A stretch of 64,000 nucleotides of DNA from assembly GCF_003464085.1 (NCBI RefSeq), contig NZ_QSDR01000004.1, positions 62,001 through 126,000 on the forward strand, read 5' to 3'. The stretch is from Clostridium sp. AM58-1XD. Its GTDB lineage: Bacteria; Bacillota; Clostridia; Lachnospirales; Lachnospiraceae. The notes beneath the pieces are model-generated. The model was not told where the DNA came from. It saw only the letters and a list, made by a program, of their open reading frames with translations, and did no database searches. This document shows, in pieces, positions 19,788-30,104 of this stretch (its first letter is position 1; each line of letters starts with the position of its first letter). The translations under genes were made by a program, and so were the position numbers.

Positions 19788-20912
19788 TTACTTTATTATA
19801 TATGCATCTTTAATCTTCTTGAAAGTAGAAGATTTCATGAGATACAAATTGCCTTTACTTCTTGTCATAGCGACATAAAGCTTATTTATTGTTGAGGTGG
19901 CTATCCCTTTCGTCGTAAATTCTTCGTCATCCATATTGTCGAACTTATCTGTAAGTATTACGCACACGCTACTAAAGGTATCTCCTTTAGAATATGACCA
20001 ATTCATAGCGTTAAACTTATAATCTGCTGCTTTCTGAATGACGAGTTTCAGAATATCAGGATTATCAAGTATAGCTTCAGCTGAATCATCACACCAAAGA
20101 ACTTCACCTTGATTGTTATTAGCGGATTTTATCTGTATGCCCAGCTTTTCTTTCACATAATTGCATACCGAAGTAGCGCATCGTCTTGATTTTCTTAATG
20201 TTTCTTCATCAACTTCAAACCCAGATTTTTTTAAGGTGGCAACAAAATCGCTGTAACAAACTTCAACCTTTTTGATTTTAAATGGTTTGCCGGAATTATT
20301 TGTTCCAGATACAGAATGCTGATAATAATCTCCAACAAGTAAGACACTGTTTAAATGCTTGGACAGTTCAATTATCAAATCAAAATCATGTTCACGAAAG
20401 TCTTGAAACTCATCAATAAAGATTTGGTCGTAGAACAAGTTCAATCTTGCTGCACCTCTTTTCACAAGAGATTCCCTACCTTTCTTCACCTGCATTGCAA
20501 GTTCAGATAAGGTAGCACAATAATACTGTTTACTCTTGGTTATGTAGTGCTCAAGTTTATCCTTCGGAGTATATCTTCTGTTTGCGATCATCCCCCCTCC
20601 TGAGATCGATATTTGCTTAGGTGGAGGGTCAATGATACAAATGCCATTACTTGCAAAAGAAGAACACTTAAAATGCTCAGCGATACTTGGTTCGTATGGA
20701 TTTATCAAATGTCGATACATAAAAGAATCGAACGTCATAATAGTTGTCAGTTCTGGCACAGAACCAAAAGCGTCGCACAGTTCATTTCGGATATTGTGGA
20801 TGTTTTCATTCGTAAATGCGAGCAGCAGGTTTCTTTTCGAGGGATTAATCATATGGCAGATATGATATGTTTTTCCTGAATCCGCAACAGCCAATATTAC
20901 TCGTTTATCCAT
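19788..20912 (-). CDS. compact UvrD-like helicase (GajB-like)
   Basis: 374 residues, well below the roughly 490 of the characterised Bacillus cereus GajB. The Walker A is unusual: AVADSGKT (residues 8-15) instead of GxGSGKT. Motif II is IFIDEFQDF (about 167-175). C-terminal motifs are short but present: SYSKGDTFSSVCVIL and YVAMTRSKGNLYL (motif VI). Its start lies inside the last codons of the ATPase-TOPRIM gene (16-base overlap), the same arrangement and order as gajA-gajB in Gabija. In Gabija, GajB is thought to sense or unwind DNA ends and support GajA nuclease. Whether this short protein is a true helicase or only an NTP sensor is open. Confidence 0.75.
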   Translation of the reverse strand: MDKRVILAVADSGKTYHICHMINPSKRNLLLAFTNENIHNIRNELCDAFGSVPELTTIMTFDSFMYRHLINPYEPSIAEHFKCSSFASNGICIIDPPPKQISISGGGMIANRRYTPKDKLEHYITKSKQYYCATLSELAMQVKKGRESLVKRGAARLNLFYDQIFIDEFQDFREHDFDLIIELSKHLNSVLLVGDYYQHSVSGTNNSGKPFKIKKVEVCYSDFVATLKKSGFEVDEETLRKSRRCATSVCNYVKEKLGIQIKSANNNQGEVLWCDDSAEAILDNPDILKLVIQKAADYKFNAMNWSYSKGDTFSSVCVILTDKFDNMDDEEFTTKGIATSTINKLYVAMTRSKGNLYLMKSSTFKKIKDAYIIK

Positions 20913-22477
20913 TTGACTGCATCCTTAATGTATTGTGGAACTTCAAAAACTTTTCCAGACATAAGCATCTGATATGCAACATCCACCTTATTATTTAACA
21001 TTTTTCCAGCCACTTTTCCATAGTCATTTCCGTGAAAAAGATAATCTGCTCCTGCCTGAACAGTAATCATTTTGTCGAGTGCCGCTTTATTTATATTGTA
21101 AACACAGATTTCCCAAGTCCAATCCTCGATTGTTGCCCCCATAAAGATATGCTGTAATTCATTATTCCTATTGAACTCGTCTGCTTTTGTAATGTTGCCA
21201 GTCTTTTTATCATTATCAGTTATTACAGCAATACGTTTGCCTGTGCCTTTGGCAATTGCTAAATATTTTTCGTAGGAAATTCCGTTACACGAAATCACAG
21301 ATATTCCATCTTCTTCGATGGGATGTCCTATGAGCTGCATATAAAAATAAGGGAGTAGCAAAAATTCAGTAGCTCCTTCAACAAGAAAAACTTTTTTTGA
21401 AAGCAGTAATTGCAAAAAAGCATTATCGTCTGCTCTAACAAAGAACTCTGCAACAGCCTTGTCCACACCAGATAAAGATTGCACACCGTCTTCTGTAATC
21501 CATAAAACATTGTTTAAGTTCAGTCTGCTGGCAATCATATTGTTATGAGTTGCCACAATTATCTGAGATTCGTCTTGCCTGTCTGATATTTCCTGTAGCA
21601 TCTTGCGTAGGGTCGTAAAACCAAGATGGTTTTCAGGTTCTTCCATCAGTATAACATCAAGACCATTTGCCCTATCCAACGCAATCTGTGTTTTTATGAG
21701 ACTTTCCATACCACTGCCTCGGTTTTCAAGAGCAATCGAATTTTCATATACGGATATAACCGTTTCGAGTATCACTTTCTTGCTATCTACTCCAAATTTC
21801 CGGGTGTCACTAATTTGTGGTAGCTCTACCAAATCAAAAGCTTCTTCAAGCTTATCTCGAAACTTATTCTTTGCCTTCATCCGTGTCTGCTCATCGTATT
21901 TGCTGTCAAAGAGCGTACGATTATAATAGTTGAAGGAAGGCGCAACTGCACTACTAGTCGTGTTTACGGAAATGAATTTTAGTGGACGTTTTACCATTTG
22001 ATAAGGGCGATTTGCAAAAGTTGTCCATGTCAGTGAATAATACTCATAAGGAATCTTACCATCTGTAATAGATTCTTCTAATCCGGATCCAATTTCCTCA
22101 TCAAATTTGCATTCAAAACGAATCCCGTATTTTTCACCTTGTTTTTTTTTTGAACCATATACCTCACCGTAAAAGTAATCAGCACCTTTTTTGCTTGGAT
22201 CTAGCATTAGCTCTATTTCAATTTGAATACGAGGTAAAGTATCAACGTTTGGGTTCATCAAATATTCATTTACCATCTGCATATTGAATAAGTCTCTAAG
22301 AACCGACTTGTCAACATTGCGATATTGCTGGTTTAAGACGGTCTTAATAGCATCCAAAATTGTGCTTTTCCCAGCTTCATTCTCTCCAACTAAGATATTC
22401 ATGTGTTCATTGAAGTCCACATGAAGACTGACAAATTTCTTAAATCCCATAATGTCTAATGTTTTTATATGATTCAA
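20897..22477 (-). CDS. OLD-family ATPase with TOPRIM nuclease domain (GajA-like)
   Basis: 526 residues. N-terminal ABC/SMC-type ATPase: Walker A GENEAGKST (residues 31-39), signature-like RGSGMES, Walker B VILMEEPENH (about 275) and the His switch IVATHNN. C-terminal TOPRIM domain: acidic residue in VFLVEGATE (about 369) and DxD in VITDNDK (about 424), the metal-binding residues of OLD nucleases. Length is close to GajA (about 580). The downstream overlapping UvrD-like gene makes this a class 2 OLD pair, the composition of Gabija. It begins 14 bases after the giant methylase gene, so it is embedded in the DISARM-like operon rather than standing alone. Predicted to be the island's DNA-cutting effector. 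Confidence 0.85.
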   Translation of the reverse strand: MNHIKTLDIMGFKKFVSLHVDFNEHMNILVGENEAGKSTILDAIKTVLNQQYRNVDKSVLRDLFNMQMVNEYLMNPNVDTLPRIQIEIELMLDPSKKGADYFYGEVYGSKKKQGEKYGIRFECKFDEEIGSGLEESITDGKIPYEYYSLTWTTFANRPYQMVKRPLKFISVNTTSSAVAPSFNYYNRTLFDSKYDEQTRMKAKNKFRDKLEEAFDLVELPQISDTRKFGVDSKKVILETVISVYENSIALENRGSGMESLIKTQIALDRANGLDVILMEEPENHLGFTTLRKMLQEISDRQDESQIIVATHNNMIASRLNLNNVLWITEDGVQSLSGVDKAVAEFFVRADDNAFLQLLLSKKVFLVEGATEFLLLPYFYMQLIGHPIEEDGISVISCNGISYEKYLAIAKGTGKRIAVITDNDKKTGNITKADEFNRNNELQHIFMGATIEDWTWEICVYNINKAALDKMITVQAGADYLFHGNDYGKVAGKMLNNKVDVAYQMLMSGKVFEVPQYIKDAVKWINE

Positions 22478-22491
22478 ATCTGTCCTTCTCC

Positions 22492-25400
22492 TTACTTCCC
22501 GTATTTTTCTTCAAAAAATTTCCAGGCGGTTTCGTAGTCCTGCTCACGATCACAGCGGTCAAATGGTGCAATATATTCAATGGTGCGCTCTACCGGGCCA
22601 CCGGGCATGGTGTCATCCGTGATGGTACGGTAAAACTTTCTACCTGCCGGGGCATCCTTGACTTCGTTTTCCCACGTTATTCGGTCAAAACCAACACCTG
22701 TCAGACTGCGATTGTTCGTGAATACAATACGTCCGTTGGCATCGTACCACGTGCCTGCTTCATAACTTTGAAGCACTGGAAACTGAATACGATAGATGGT
22801 TTTGAGCTGCTCCAGTGTCATACCCAATGCCATTGCAGTTAAAACATCAATTTCGATAAGCGCTTGACGACGCTCATAGTCTGTACGTATAGGTATATTC
22901 CAATTCCATTTTGAAGTTAAGGATGAGAATTTTTCTGGTCGAAGTCGAGGCTCATTCTTAGCCCACGCTTCGTTTATTGCGTTTGACTGCCAACACTCTC
23001 TCCACAGCTCAGCATATTGAGCGGTTAATGCATTCAGCAATAATCCTCTTAATGTAATAGGGTATGCTTTTTTTAAATCAAACAATGGGAACAATTTAAT
23101 TGTTCCATATCCAACATGATTCTTACCAATAATTTTCACAAGAAAGTCATACGGTAAACTATTCTCACATGCACATAAACAAGATAGTATCCGAACATCC
23201 TGAAGTGCTACACCAAACAATGTGCAAATAAATGTTGATTTAGGCGGTAACAAGCACGCAGTTAATGTTCGTTCAGACATTGTGCCAACAAACTCCCGAT
23301 TCACAAGAGTATAATTGGCGTTAAACTTATCTCCCCACGGTGTCCCTGGAATTTTAGAGATAAAACTTTCCTTGTCGCAAGCTATGGTGTATTTTGTTCT
23401 TGGATAGTAGTATTCGTTCAATTGCGTCAAATCTATTGTATCATAATCGCTATTACTTATATATTTTCGGCGAACTGTTTGAAAGTAAGGATTTCCAAGG
23501 CTACAATATGCACCAACAAAAATCGTGTCATTGTTTGATTCTGGAAAGCAAATGTTTTGTGTAAGCACTCCATTTTTTTGCGAATTAGTTTCATCCCACA
23601 TTTTTGTTGTTTGAATCGCAAGTCCTGATGTGCCAACTGTTTCTGTCTGTTCTGCAAACTTTTCTAAAACTTCCATTTGTGTGGATTCATGTAAAGAAGG
23701 TAGCTTTGTTTGACGCCATTCTGTATTACCTTCAAACACAGTAGCAAATGCTTGTAATTCTTTCTTTGTAACATGGATTATTCGCTTGGGATGCCCCTGA
23801 ACATTCCATTCTCCATTATCATCTTTAATACCCGGAATGGGCGCAAAAATGTCACCTTCGTAACATTGTACGATACTGGAAACATCATACAAATTACAGA
23901 TGGTGTCGAAAGAAACCATCTGTGGACTACCATACACATTCAAACTGAATTGTGTATGGTGGTCCACTTCGAGAAATAATTTTCGCTCATTCGCAAACAT
24001 AAAATGTTTGCGAAGTCTTGTGTATAATTTTTCCCGAAGTACACCACCCTTCGGGTCGTCATAGACACCCTCTGGATGAACGAACGCGCTAACACCGCAT
24101 TTATTATTGAAGTTCCATGCCTGCGGCAAAAAGCACTTAAACAAATTAGTTTGCTGGCCTTTCAAATCCGCGTAGTTTTGTATCGCATCTAAAAACGACA
24201 GTTCTCCTGCCAAAGATTCATATTCTGCAAAATATAGATCATAAGTGCTTCGATTCTCCATTGCAGCTTCTCTGTTCTGGGCGGTTTGACTTGCATTCAG
24301 TTTTTTTACTGCAAACATCGGATTTTTATCTGCCAACACACTTTGTTCATTCCATTGTATTTTTATCCACGGCGGGTTTCCTATAACCAAATCAAACCCT
24401 CCACACTTTTCAAACAAATCCGCAAATTCTAGTTCCCAGTGCATGAACTTGTTCTGCTCGGTAATCCCACGCACCAACGCCAGTCGTGGAAACAACTGAC
24501 ATAGTTGGTCAAGGTTTACTTCAGTATTTTCCCAGATATTCTCTTCCTCATCATCAGAGCCTTCATCAAAGAGCTTCACCTGATGGTAATCATTTGGGCG
24601 CTGTGTCTGTATTACACCGACCAAGATTAGGTTCATATCATTCAGAAATTCGCTTCTCGAAGGCAGCATATCCGCCTGTTCAATCGGCCAAAACCACAAA
24701 GAGCACCAATAATCCATAGCAAACTTCAAACGGGCATAAGGGCCGGCATTCTGTGCGTGTTCGGATTTATAAATAATATGCAAAAATTTGTCTTTTTCAC
24801 GGATGCTGGTCATGGAATCCTTACTGGAATCCTGATGTCCATACACTGATAAGGTGCTGTGTGTATTGTCTTCCAGCATCTTTCGATTCCTGATTTGTGC
24901 TTTCCACAACGCATTGATAGTTTTTGATAGGGCTAGCAGTGTTTCGGTATCATCCTTGGAATAAGGTGCTATAAACCGTTTGTTCCAGTCCGCCATTTTT
25001 TTGATGTTTTCCGGTTCCAGCGATTTAATCACCTTGTCAGTGTAACTGCACATTCCTGGATCACCAAGCAGAAAATGGAAAATTCGCTTGGGCAGCATCT
25101 TCTTTGCATTAAGAGGTGCTCGCTCTGGTTCTTTTTCATACCACCGCAACCCTTTGCTCGTTGCCTGTACATCCGCCACCCGATAGCACTGCCGCCTTGC
25201 GCCAATCAGAGAGTTACCATTTACAAGCTGTGTTCCAAACCAAGGCACAAAGCCACCCTCATAAATGGTATTCAGCCACAGCGATACCTCTGCAAGTTCC
25301 ACAGCAACCGGATTCAAGTCAATACCGTACACATTTCGGTCAGCAATATACATCTTGACCTTTTGCAGCTCATTGAAGCGTTTTTCATAGCTGATGATGT

Positions 25401-27216
25401 CGCCGGTTTCTTTTTCCTTGCGGGAAATATATGCTTCGGCAAGCTGGTTGATCGCTTCATTCAAGAAAGCTGCGCTACCCATAGCAGGTTCACAAATAGT
25501 CAGTTTTAGAATATCATCGGCTGTTTTTCCCTCCAGCAATTCTTTCAGGGCATACTTAACCAGGCACTTTGTCAGAACTTCCGGTGTATAATAAGAAGCG
25601 GACTTCTCACGCTCACGACCGGCAAGGCGATAGATAAAAGTACCTTTTTCATACATTCGCAGCTTGCCTTTTTTCTCACCGGTTTCATAGCGCACACGCT
25701 CGTCCTCGGTGTACTGATCAAGCTCGGCTTCCGTAACAAAGTAGCCAACATCCAGCTCGTTAAAGTTGTCGCCTGCACGCTTTACTTCATACAAGTCGTG
25801 CTCGGCAATAAAGCCACGATAGGAAAGCAGGGCTTCATATACAGCGCCCATCTGGTTGATGCCCAAATTGGCATAGGAAATACGCCCACGGCGGTCATTC
25901 TTTTTGCCGGTGGACTTTGTTAAGCTCATCAAATCAATGATTCGCAGCATACAGCTGTTGCGCAGCCTTGCCGCAGTAATCATCTCGGTATATTCGGGGT
26001 CAAAGATATGTGCCTTCAACGGTGCAATCAGGAACATATCATGCAGGCTGTCGGAACCGGCAGCCCGCCGCAGTTCTTCCTCTGTTTTCGGGTAGCCGTC
26101 ATAAATCAGCTCATAGAGCTTTGCCAGTGTATCGTGCAGATAGTAACCGTTTCCTACCTCTGCAACATCCTCCCGGATATTGTCTGCAATGTCACGCAGG
26201 CTTTCCAGGGAGTAACCGGAGTAATAGGTCTGCGCTTTGATCGGTGCATATCCAAGTTCAGGGCGGGATTCAATAAACAGCACAAACAGCATACGGTACA
26301 TATACCGCAGGCATTCCAAGGTCAGCTTGCCGGCATCCACCGGGTCAACTTCCAGGTCACGTCCAAGGCGGTGCGCCATATCGTAAAGCACTTCATTGCC
26401 GAGCAGTTCAATGCTCTCTCTCAGTGCATATTTCAAATTTTGAGAAACACCGGAAGCGTTTTTATGGCTTTGCTCGTCCAACTCGTCCAATAAGATTTTG
26501 CCATCGTCCGGGCAAAGAGAATCTTTGTGAAGCAAAACTGCCATCGCCTGCAAGGTGGTGTTTTCCAAGCGGGAGAAGATTTCTTCCAGTTCAAATTGCA
26601 AGTAACGCTTTTCGTTCCACTTGTTACGGTCAATCAGCGCAATCTGGTTCATGCTGATAAATACCAAAAAGCGAGGAGGTTCTGCAGAACCAAACAGAAT
26701 CTTCGTCGCCAAGTCCTCGTTCGGCATTTCATTCAAAATGCCTTTATACAGTGCTCCGTTCGCATCTTCCTCAACATCAGCCGAGTTAAAAGCATAGCTT
26801 TCCATAATGCCGGTATCGGTTTCTTTTGAAGCTGACAGAATAACCCAAAGTAACGGTGCGCCATTGCTCTTAGTCATTTCCAGATAGACCGGTACCGTCA
26901 GGGTATCGTTCACTGTTATTACTTCCGGTTTTGCTTCAGGGTAACCCAAGGTAGCCAGGTAGCTATCCGCCAAGGTGCGGATATTGCTTAATGCGTGCAA
27001 GTTCATAGAGGAACGAACAAAACGATCATGTGCAGCATAATACTGTCTGGCGTTTTGTCGCAGCAACGACCATGGCGTGTGGAATTCTACCGCCTCTTTG
27101 GCCGCAGCGTTCCAACTGCTGATGGTGGAACTTGCGTTTTCTTCAAACACCGTTGCAAAATAATGGTTGGTGTAGTATTCGTTTTTATTGGTGATACCTG
27201 TTAAATCAATGCTCAT
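22492..27216 (-). CDS. giant N6-adenine DNA methyltransferase (Eco57I/PglX class, DrmMI-like)
   Basis: 1574 residues from ATG 27216, which overlaps the stop of the SNF2 gene as ATGA; the longer frame to 27291 would run into that gene. SAM motif I reads CEPAMGSAAF (about residue 575) and the catalytic motif IV NPPW (about 947), typical of N6-adenine methylases. A long N-terminal helical region and a C-terminal target-recognition-like region surround the core, giving the size seen in BREX PglX and DISARM DrmMI. No specificity subunit (HsdS) or restriction subunit (Res/HsdR) is nearby. With the adjoining SNF2 helicase this is the drmD-drmMI order of class 1 DISARM, in which methylation marks self DNA. 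The frame is intact over 4.7 kb. Confidence 0.87.
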   Translation of the reverse strand: MSIDLTGITNKNEYYTNHYFATVFEENASSTISSWNAAAKEAVEFHTPWSLLRQNARQYYAAHDRFVRSSMNLHALSNIRTLADSYLATLGYPEAKPEVITVNDTLTVPVYLEMTKSNGAPLLWVILSASKETDTGIMESYAFNSADVEEDANGALYKGILNEMPNEDLATKILFGSAEPPRFLVFISMNQIALIDRNKWNEKRYLQFELEEIFSRLENTTLQAMAVLLHKDSLCPDDGKILLDELDEQSHKNASGVSQNLKYALRESIELLGNEVLYDMAHRLGRDLEVDPVDAGKLTLECLRYMYRMLFVLFIESRPELGYAPIKAQTYYSGYSLESLRDIADNIREDVAEVGNGYYLHDTLAKLYELIYDGYPKTEEELRRAAGSDSLHDMFLIAPLKAHIFDPEYTEMITAARLRNSCMLRIIDLMSLTKSTGKKNDRRGRISYANLGINQMGAVYEALLSYRGFIAEHDLYEVKRAGDNFNELDVGYFVTEAELDQYTEDERVRYETGEKKGKLRMYEKGTFIYRLAGREREKSASYYTPEVLTKCLVKYALKELLEGKTADDILKLTICEPAMGSAAFLNEAINQLAEAYISRKEKETGDIISYEKRFNELQKVKMYIADRNVYGIDLNPVAVELAEVSLWLNTIYEGGFVPWFGTQLVNGNSLIGARRQCYRVADVQATSKGLRWYEKEPERAPLNAKKMLPKRIFHFLLGDPGMCSYTDKVIKSLEPENIKKMADWNKRFIAPYSKDDTETLLALSKTINALWKAQIRNRKMLEDNTHSTLSVYGHQDSSKDSMTSIREKDKFLHIIYKSEHAQNAGPYARLKFAMDYWCSLWFWPIEQADMLPSRSEFLNDMNLILVGVIQTQRPNDYHQVKLFDEGSDDEEENIWENTEVNLDQLCQLFPRLALVRGITEQNKFMHWELEFADLFEKCGGFDLVIGNPPWIKIQWNEQSVLADKNPMFAVKKLNASQTAQNREAAMENRSTYDLYFAEYESLAGELSFLDAIQNYADLKGQQTNLFKCFLPQAWNFNNKCGVSAFVHPEGVYDDPKGGVLREKLYTRLRKHFMFANERKLFLEVDHHTQFSLNVYGSPQMVSFDTICNLYDVSSIVQCYEGDIFAPIPGIKDDNGEWNVQGHPKRIIHVTKKELQAFATVFEGNTEWRQTKLPSLHESTQMEVLEKFAEQTETVGTSGLAIQTTKMWDETNSQKNGVLTQNICFPESNNDTIFVGAYCSLGNPYFQTVRRKYISNSDYDTIDLTQLNEYYYPRTKYTIACDKESFISKIPGTPWGDKFNANYTLVNREFVGTMSERTLTACLLPPKSTFICTLFGVALQDVRILSCLCACENSLPYDFLVKIIGKNHVGYGTIKLFPLFDLKKAYPITLRGLLLNALTAQYAELWRECWQSNAINEAWAKNEPRLRPEKFSSLTSKWNWNIPIRTDYERRQALIEIDVLTAMALGMTLEQLKTIYRIQFPVLQSYEAGTWYDANGRIVFTNNRSLTGVGFDRITWENEVKDAPAGRKFYRTITDDTMPGGPVERTIEYIAPFDRCDREQDYETAWKFFEEKYGK

Positions 27217-30053
27217 TGCGATACCCCCATCAGAACAGACACGATCCGAATGTATGGATTGTTCTGTATTGTCAAAGTCTCTTTTACCCAATTCATAAAC
27301 TGGTCGAACAGTTCATCCACACGGCGCTCCTGCTCTTGCAGTTTGCGCTCCTGTTCAAACAGTGTCAGCTGATAATACTCATGGTGCTTCTCTTGCAGGG
27401 AAATCAGCTTATCCACTTCTTCATCTAACATAGGGGTCATCTCAACCTGATATTTTTCATAATGCTCGTCCAAGTGCTGCTTGGCATGGGCAACCACATC
27501 CGCCAGAAGGCCACTTGCATTCGCAATTTCTGCTTCACCGATGCAGTTGGTGTTCGGAATCTTCTCGTTACTAAGTCCAGCTTTTTGAACGACCTCGTTC
27601 ATTGTCAGCACTTTTACAAATTTGCCATTCTGGTAAAACAAACCAAACCATTCATCAACCAGAGGGGTCGATTTCAGATTCGGCATACTGCCGGAGACGA
27701 TATAAATGCTTTCGCCCGCAGCAAGTTTATCGGGTAATCCAATCACAGGCGCTTCACCACGACCAAACAGCAAACCGGCTTTGTCATTTACCCAGGAAAG
27801 AACCGGGTGCAGTTTCCAAAGGTATTGCGTGGAAGGCCATGCAGATTCATCCATGTTCTTCTGCATACTGTTACGCATCTGCTCCATGCAGAAAGCTTTA
27901 TCATTGGATACACGAAGCGTATCCCCATGCGGCAATGCTTCTTCCGGTACAAGAGCTTTCAGACGGCGAAGCATATCCGGAGTCAGTTTAATATCCAAAC
28001 CAGAAACAGTCTGGAGCTTTTCAACCGGATGGCTCTCAGTCTGGTTCAAAAAGTCAAGCGCCTGGTAGAGATAGTCCACATCAGTGAACAGAGTGTCATC
28101 TTCCACAATTGTGGATTCTTTTGTTTCGGCATTTTCTGCTTCACTTGCCGCAGACATCAATGTTTCAAACGGATCAAAGTCAGCTTCGCTGGCATTCAAA
28201 GTCTTTTCAAATGCAGCTTCGTCAGAACCGCCCTCGATAGCCTCGGAAACAACAAGCTCTTCGTCCTCTACCGTGAATTTACCAAGGAGCAAAGATGGGT
28301 CGCCAATGTTTTTGAGTGCTTGTTCTTCTTTGGTAATCAAGATTTCAATGATACGCATATCACCCTTGATTTTCTTGTTGTCGCTCTCAATCAGCATATA
28401 GCGGATATCAGGACGCTTCTGCTGACCATAACGGTCGATACGACCATTTCTCTGCTGGAATACCATCAGGGACCAAGGAATATCGAAGTGAATCAGTCGA
28501 TGGCTGAGGTAATGAAGATTCAAGCCTTCGGAGGCGACATCAGATGCAACCAGCACACGAACTGGTAACTCGGTACGACCAAAATCTTCGACAATCTTCT
28601 GCTGTTCGGCATCACTCATGCTGCCGGAAATTTCCTGAATAGCATTTGCTTTCACACCAAGATCCGCACGAAGTTTTTCGGCCAGATACTTCATGGTTTC
28701 AATACGCTCTGTGAAAATGACAACACGGTCTCCGGTGTCATTCGGGTTCCAGGCGTAATCTTTGCTGCGGAGAAGTGTCAGCAACTTCTGATAACGGGTA
28801 AAGCTCTCCGGTGTGATTTTTTCAAGTGCAGCTTTCAGTTCTTCCAACAGACGAATGTCTTTGATATCGTCTACATTATATTTTTTATAGAGTTTTTTCA
28901 ATCTGGCATCAATGCTCTTGATGCAGGCAGCTGGGCTGGAAAATAGAGATTTCTCCAAACTGGTCTTGAACAACTGACCGGTTCCCCTGGTCTTACCTAA
29001 ATCCATTTCAAGCTGCATTTCCGCAAATATATCAAACACATATTCTTCTTGTGCTGAAGCGTTGCAGCGCTCCAGGGTAATCTTTCTTTCCAAGAACGAA
29101 CCGCTTACCTGGTCTTTTACATCTTTCTTGAAACGACGGATACAAAGTCCCTTAATATGTTCCGGTGTGTAATTTTCCGGATCAGCAATCGCAGTTGGGT
29201 CAAGCATATTCATCAAAGAAGCGAAGCTCTTAGCCCGTCCATCGTGCGGTGTAGCCGAAAGCATAATCATCGTGTCGCTTCGGTCAGCCAACAGCTTTGC
29301 CAAACGGGAACGCTGCGCCTGACGGTCGCCACGCTCGGCAACATTCTGTGCTTCATCAATGACGATAATATCCCAATAGGCATTTTCCAGGTGGGTGCGA
29401 TATTCAACATCTCGCTTCAATGTATCAATCGAAACAATGGTTTTATCATAATAAAAAAACGGATTGTAATTGGTCGGCAGACTGGCACGAATCTTTTGGA
29501 TTCTGTTTGAATCAAGACGCACTAAAGGAATGGTGAAACGGTTCCACATTTCTTTTTGGAACTGCGTCATCATACTTTTTACGGTAACAACAAGAATTCG
29601 TTTCCCTTTTCCACGGGCAATCAGCTCGGACATCAAGATGCCCGCTTCCAAAGTTTTACCAAGACCAACGGTATCGGCAACCAAAATGCGCTGGCGAGGA
29701 CGCTGCAAAGAAAGTTTTGCCGGGTCAAGCTGGTAAGGCATCAAGTCCATTGCGGCCTGATGACCGATATGTAAATTAGCATCTGTCGGTATCTTCTGAC
29801 GCCATTGACTCTCCAAATACAGCAGAGTTCTTTTATAAAACGGCGAATTGTCCGGAATTAGCTTAACTTCGGCAGGGTTCACGATTTGAATTTGCTCCAA
29901 ATCTGTCAGAAAGATCGCTTCTTTATCCTTCACAAGCGGAGAAATGCCAATGCAGTATAAAGCCTTGTTGCCAAGACTATTTGTTTCAATTTTTTTGACC
30001 ATCCATTCTTCGTCACGAATGATGGTTCTCATTCCGGGAGCAAAATCAACCAT
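27213..30053 (-). CDS. SNF2-family DEAD/DEAH helicase (DrmD-like)
   Basis: 946 residues. Walker A variant DTVGLGKT (about residues 126-133), motif II VIDEAQN (about 234), SATPHDG motif III, and a helicase C half with VVIFTERIETMKYLAEKL, VASDVASEGLNL and QRNGRIDRYGQ (motif VI, about 540). The C-terminal third is helical and specific to the subfamily. AAGGAGA precedes the ATG at 30053. It is the first large gene of the operon, 50 bases after the HTH gene and coupled (ATGA) to the methylase gene, as drmD-drmMI in class 1 DISARM. Likely an ATP-driven DNA translocase that remodels or scans incoming DNA. RapA-like SNF2 proteins are an alternative, but the context favours DrmD. Confidence 0.87.
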   Translation of the reverse strand: MVDFAPGMRTIIRDEEWMVKKIETNSLGNKALYCIGISPLVKDKEAIFLTDLEQIQIVNPAEVKLIPDNSPFYKRTLLYLESQWRQKIPTDANLHIGHQAAMDLMPYQLDPAKLSLQRPRQRILVADTVGLGKTLEAGILMSELIARGKGKRILVVTVKSMMTQFQKEMWNRFTIPLVRLDSNRIQKIRASLPTNYNPFFYYDKTIVSIDTLKRDVEYRTHLENAYWDIIVIDEAQNVAERGDRQAQRSRLAKLLADRSDTMIMLSATPHDGRAKSFASLMNMLDPTAIADPENYTPEHIKGLCIRRFKKDVKDQVSGSFLERKITLERCNASAQEEYVFDIFAEMQLEMDLGKTRGTGQLFKTSLEKSLFSSPAACIKSIDARLKKLYKKYNVDDIKDIRLLEELKAALEKITPESFTRYQKLLTLLRSKDYAWNPNDTGDRVVIFTERIETMKYLAEKLRADLGVKANAIQEISGSMSDAEQQKIVEDFGRTELPVRVLVASDVASEGLNLHYLSHRLIHFDIPWSLMVFQQRNGRIDRYGQQKRPDIRYMLIESDNKKIKGDMRIIEILITKEEQALKNIGDPSLLLGKFTVEDEELVVSEAIEGGSDEAAFEKTLNASEADFDPFETLMSAASEAENAETKESTIVEDDTLFTDVDYLYQALDFLNQTESHPVEKLQTVSGLDIKLTPDMLRRLKALVPEEALPHGDTLRVSNDKAFCMEQMRNSMQKNMDESAWPSTQYLWKLHPVLSWVNDKAGLLFGRGEAPVIGLPDKLAAGESIYIVSGSMPNLKSTPLVDEWFGLFYQNGKFVKVLTMNEVVQKAGLSNEKIPNTNCIGEAEIANASGLLADVVAHAKQHLDEHYEKYQVEMTPMLDEEVDKLISLQEKHHEYYQLTLFEQERKLQEQERRVDELFDQFMNWVKETLTIQNNPYIRIVSVLMGVSQ

Positions 30054-30104
30054 AACGCTGTCTCCTTGTCTTTTGTTCTCTCAGCAAATATGAATCAAAT
30101 ACAA

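Noticed and set aside
22492..27216. Type I or III restriction-modification
   Set aside because: No HsdS, HsdR or Res gene; neighbours are SNF2 and DUF1998 helicases.
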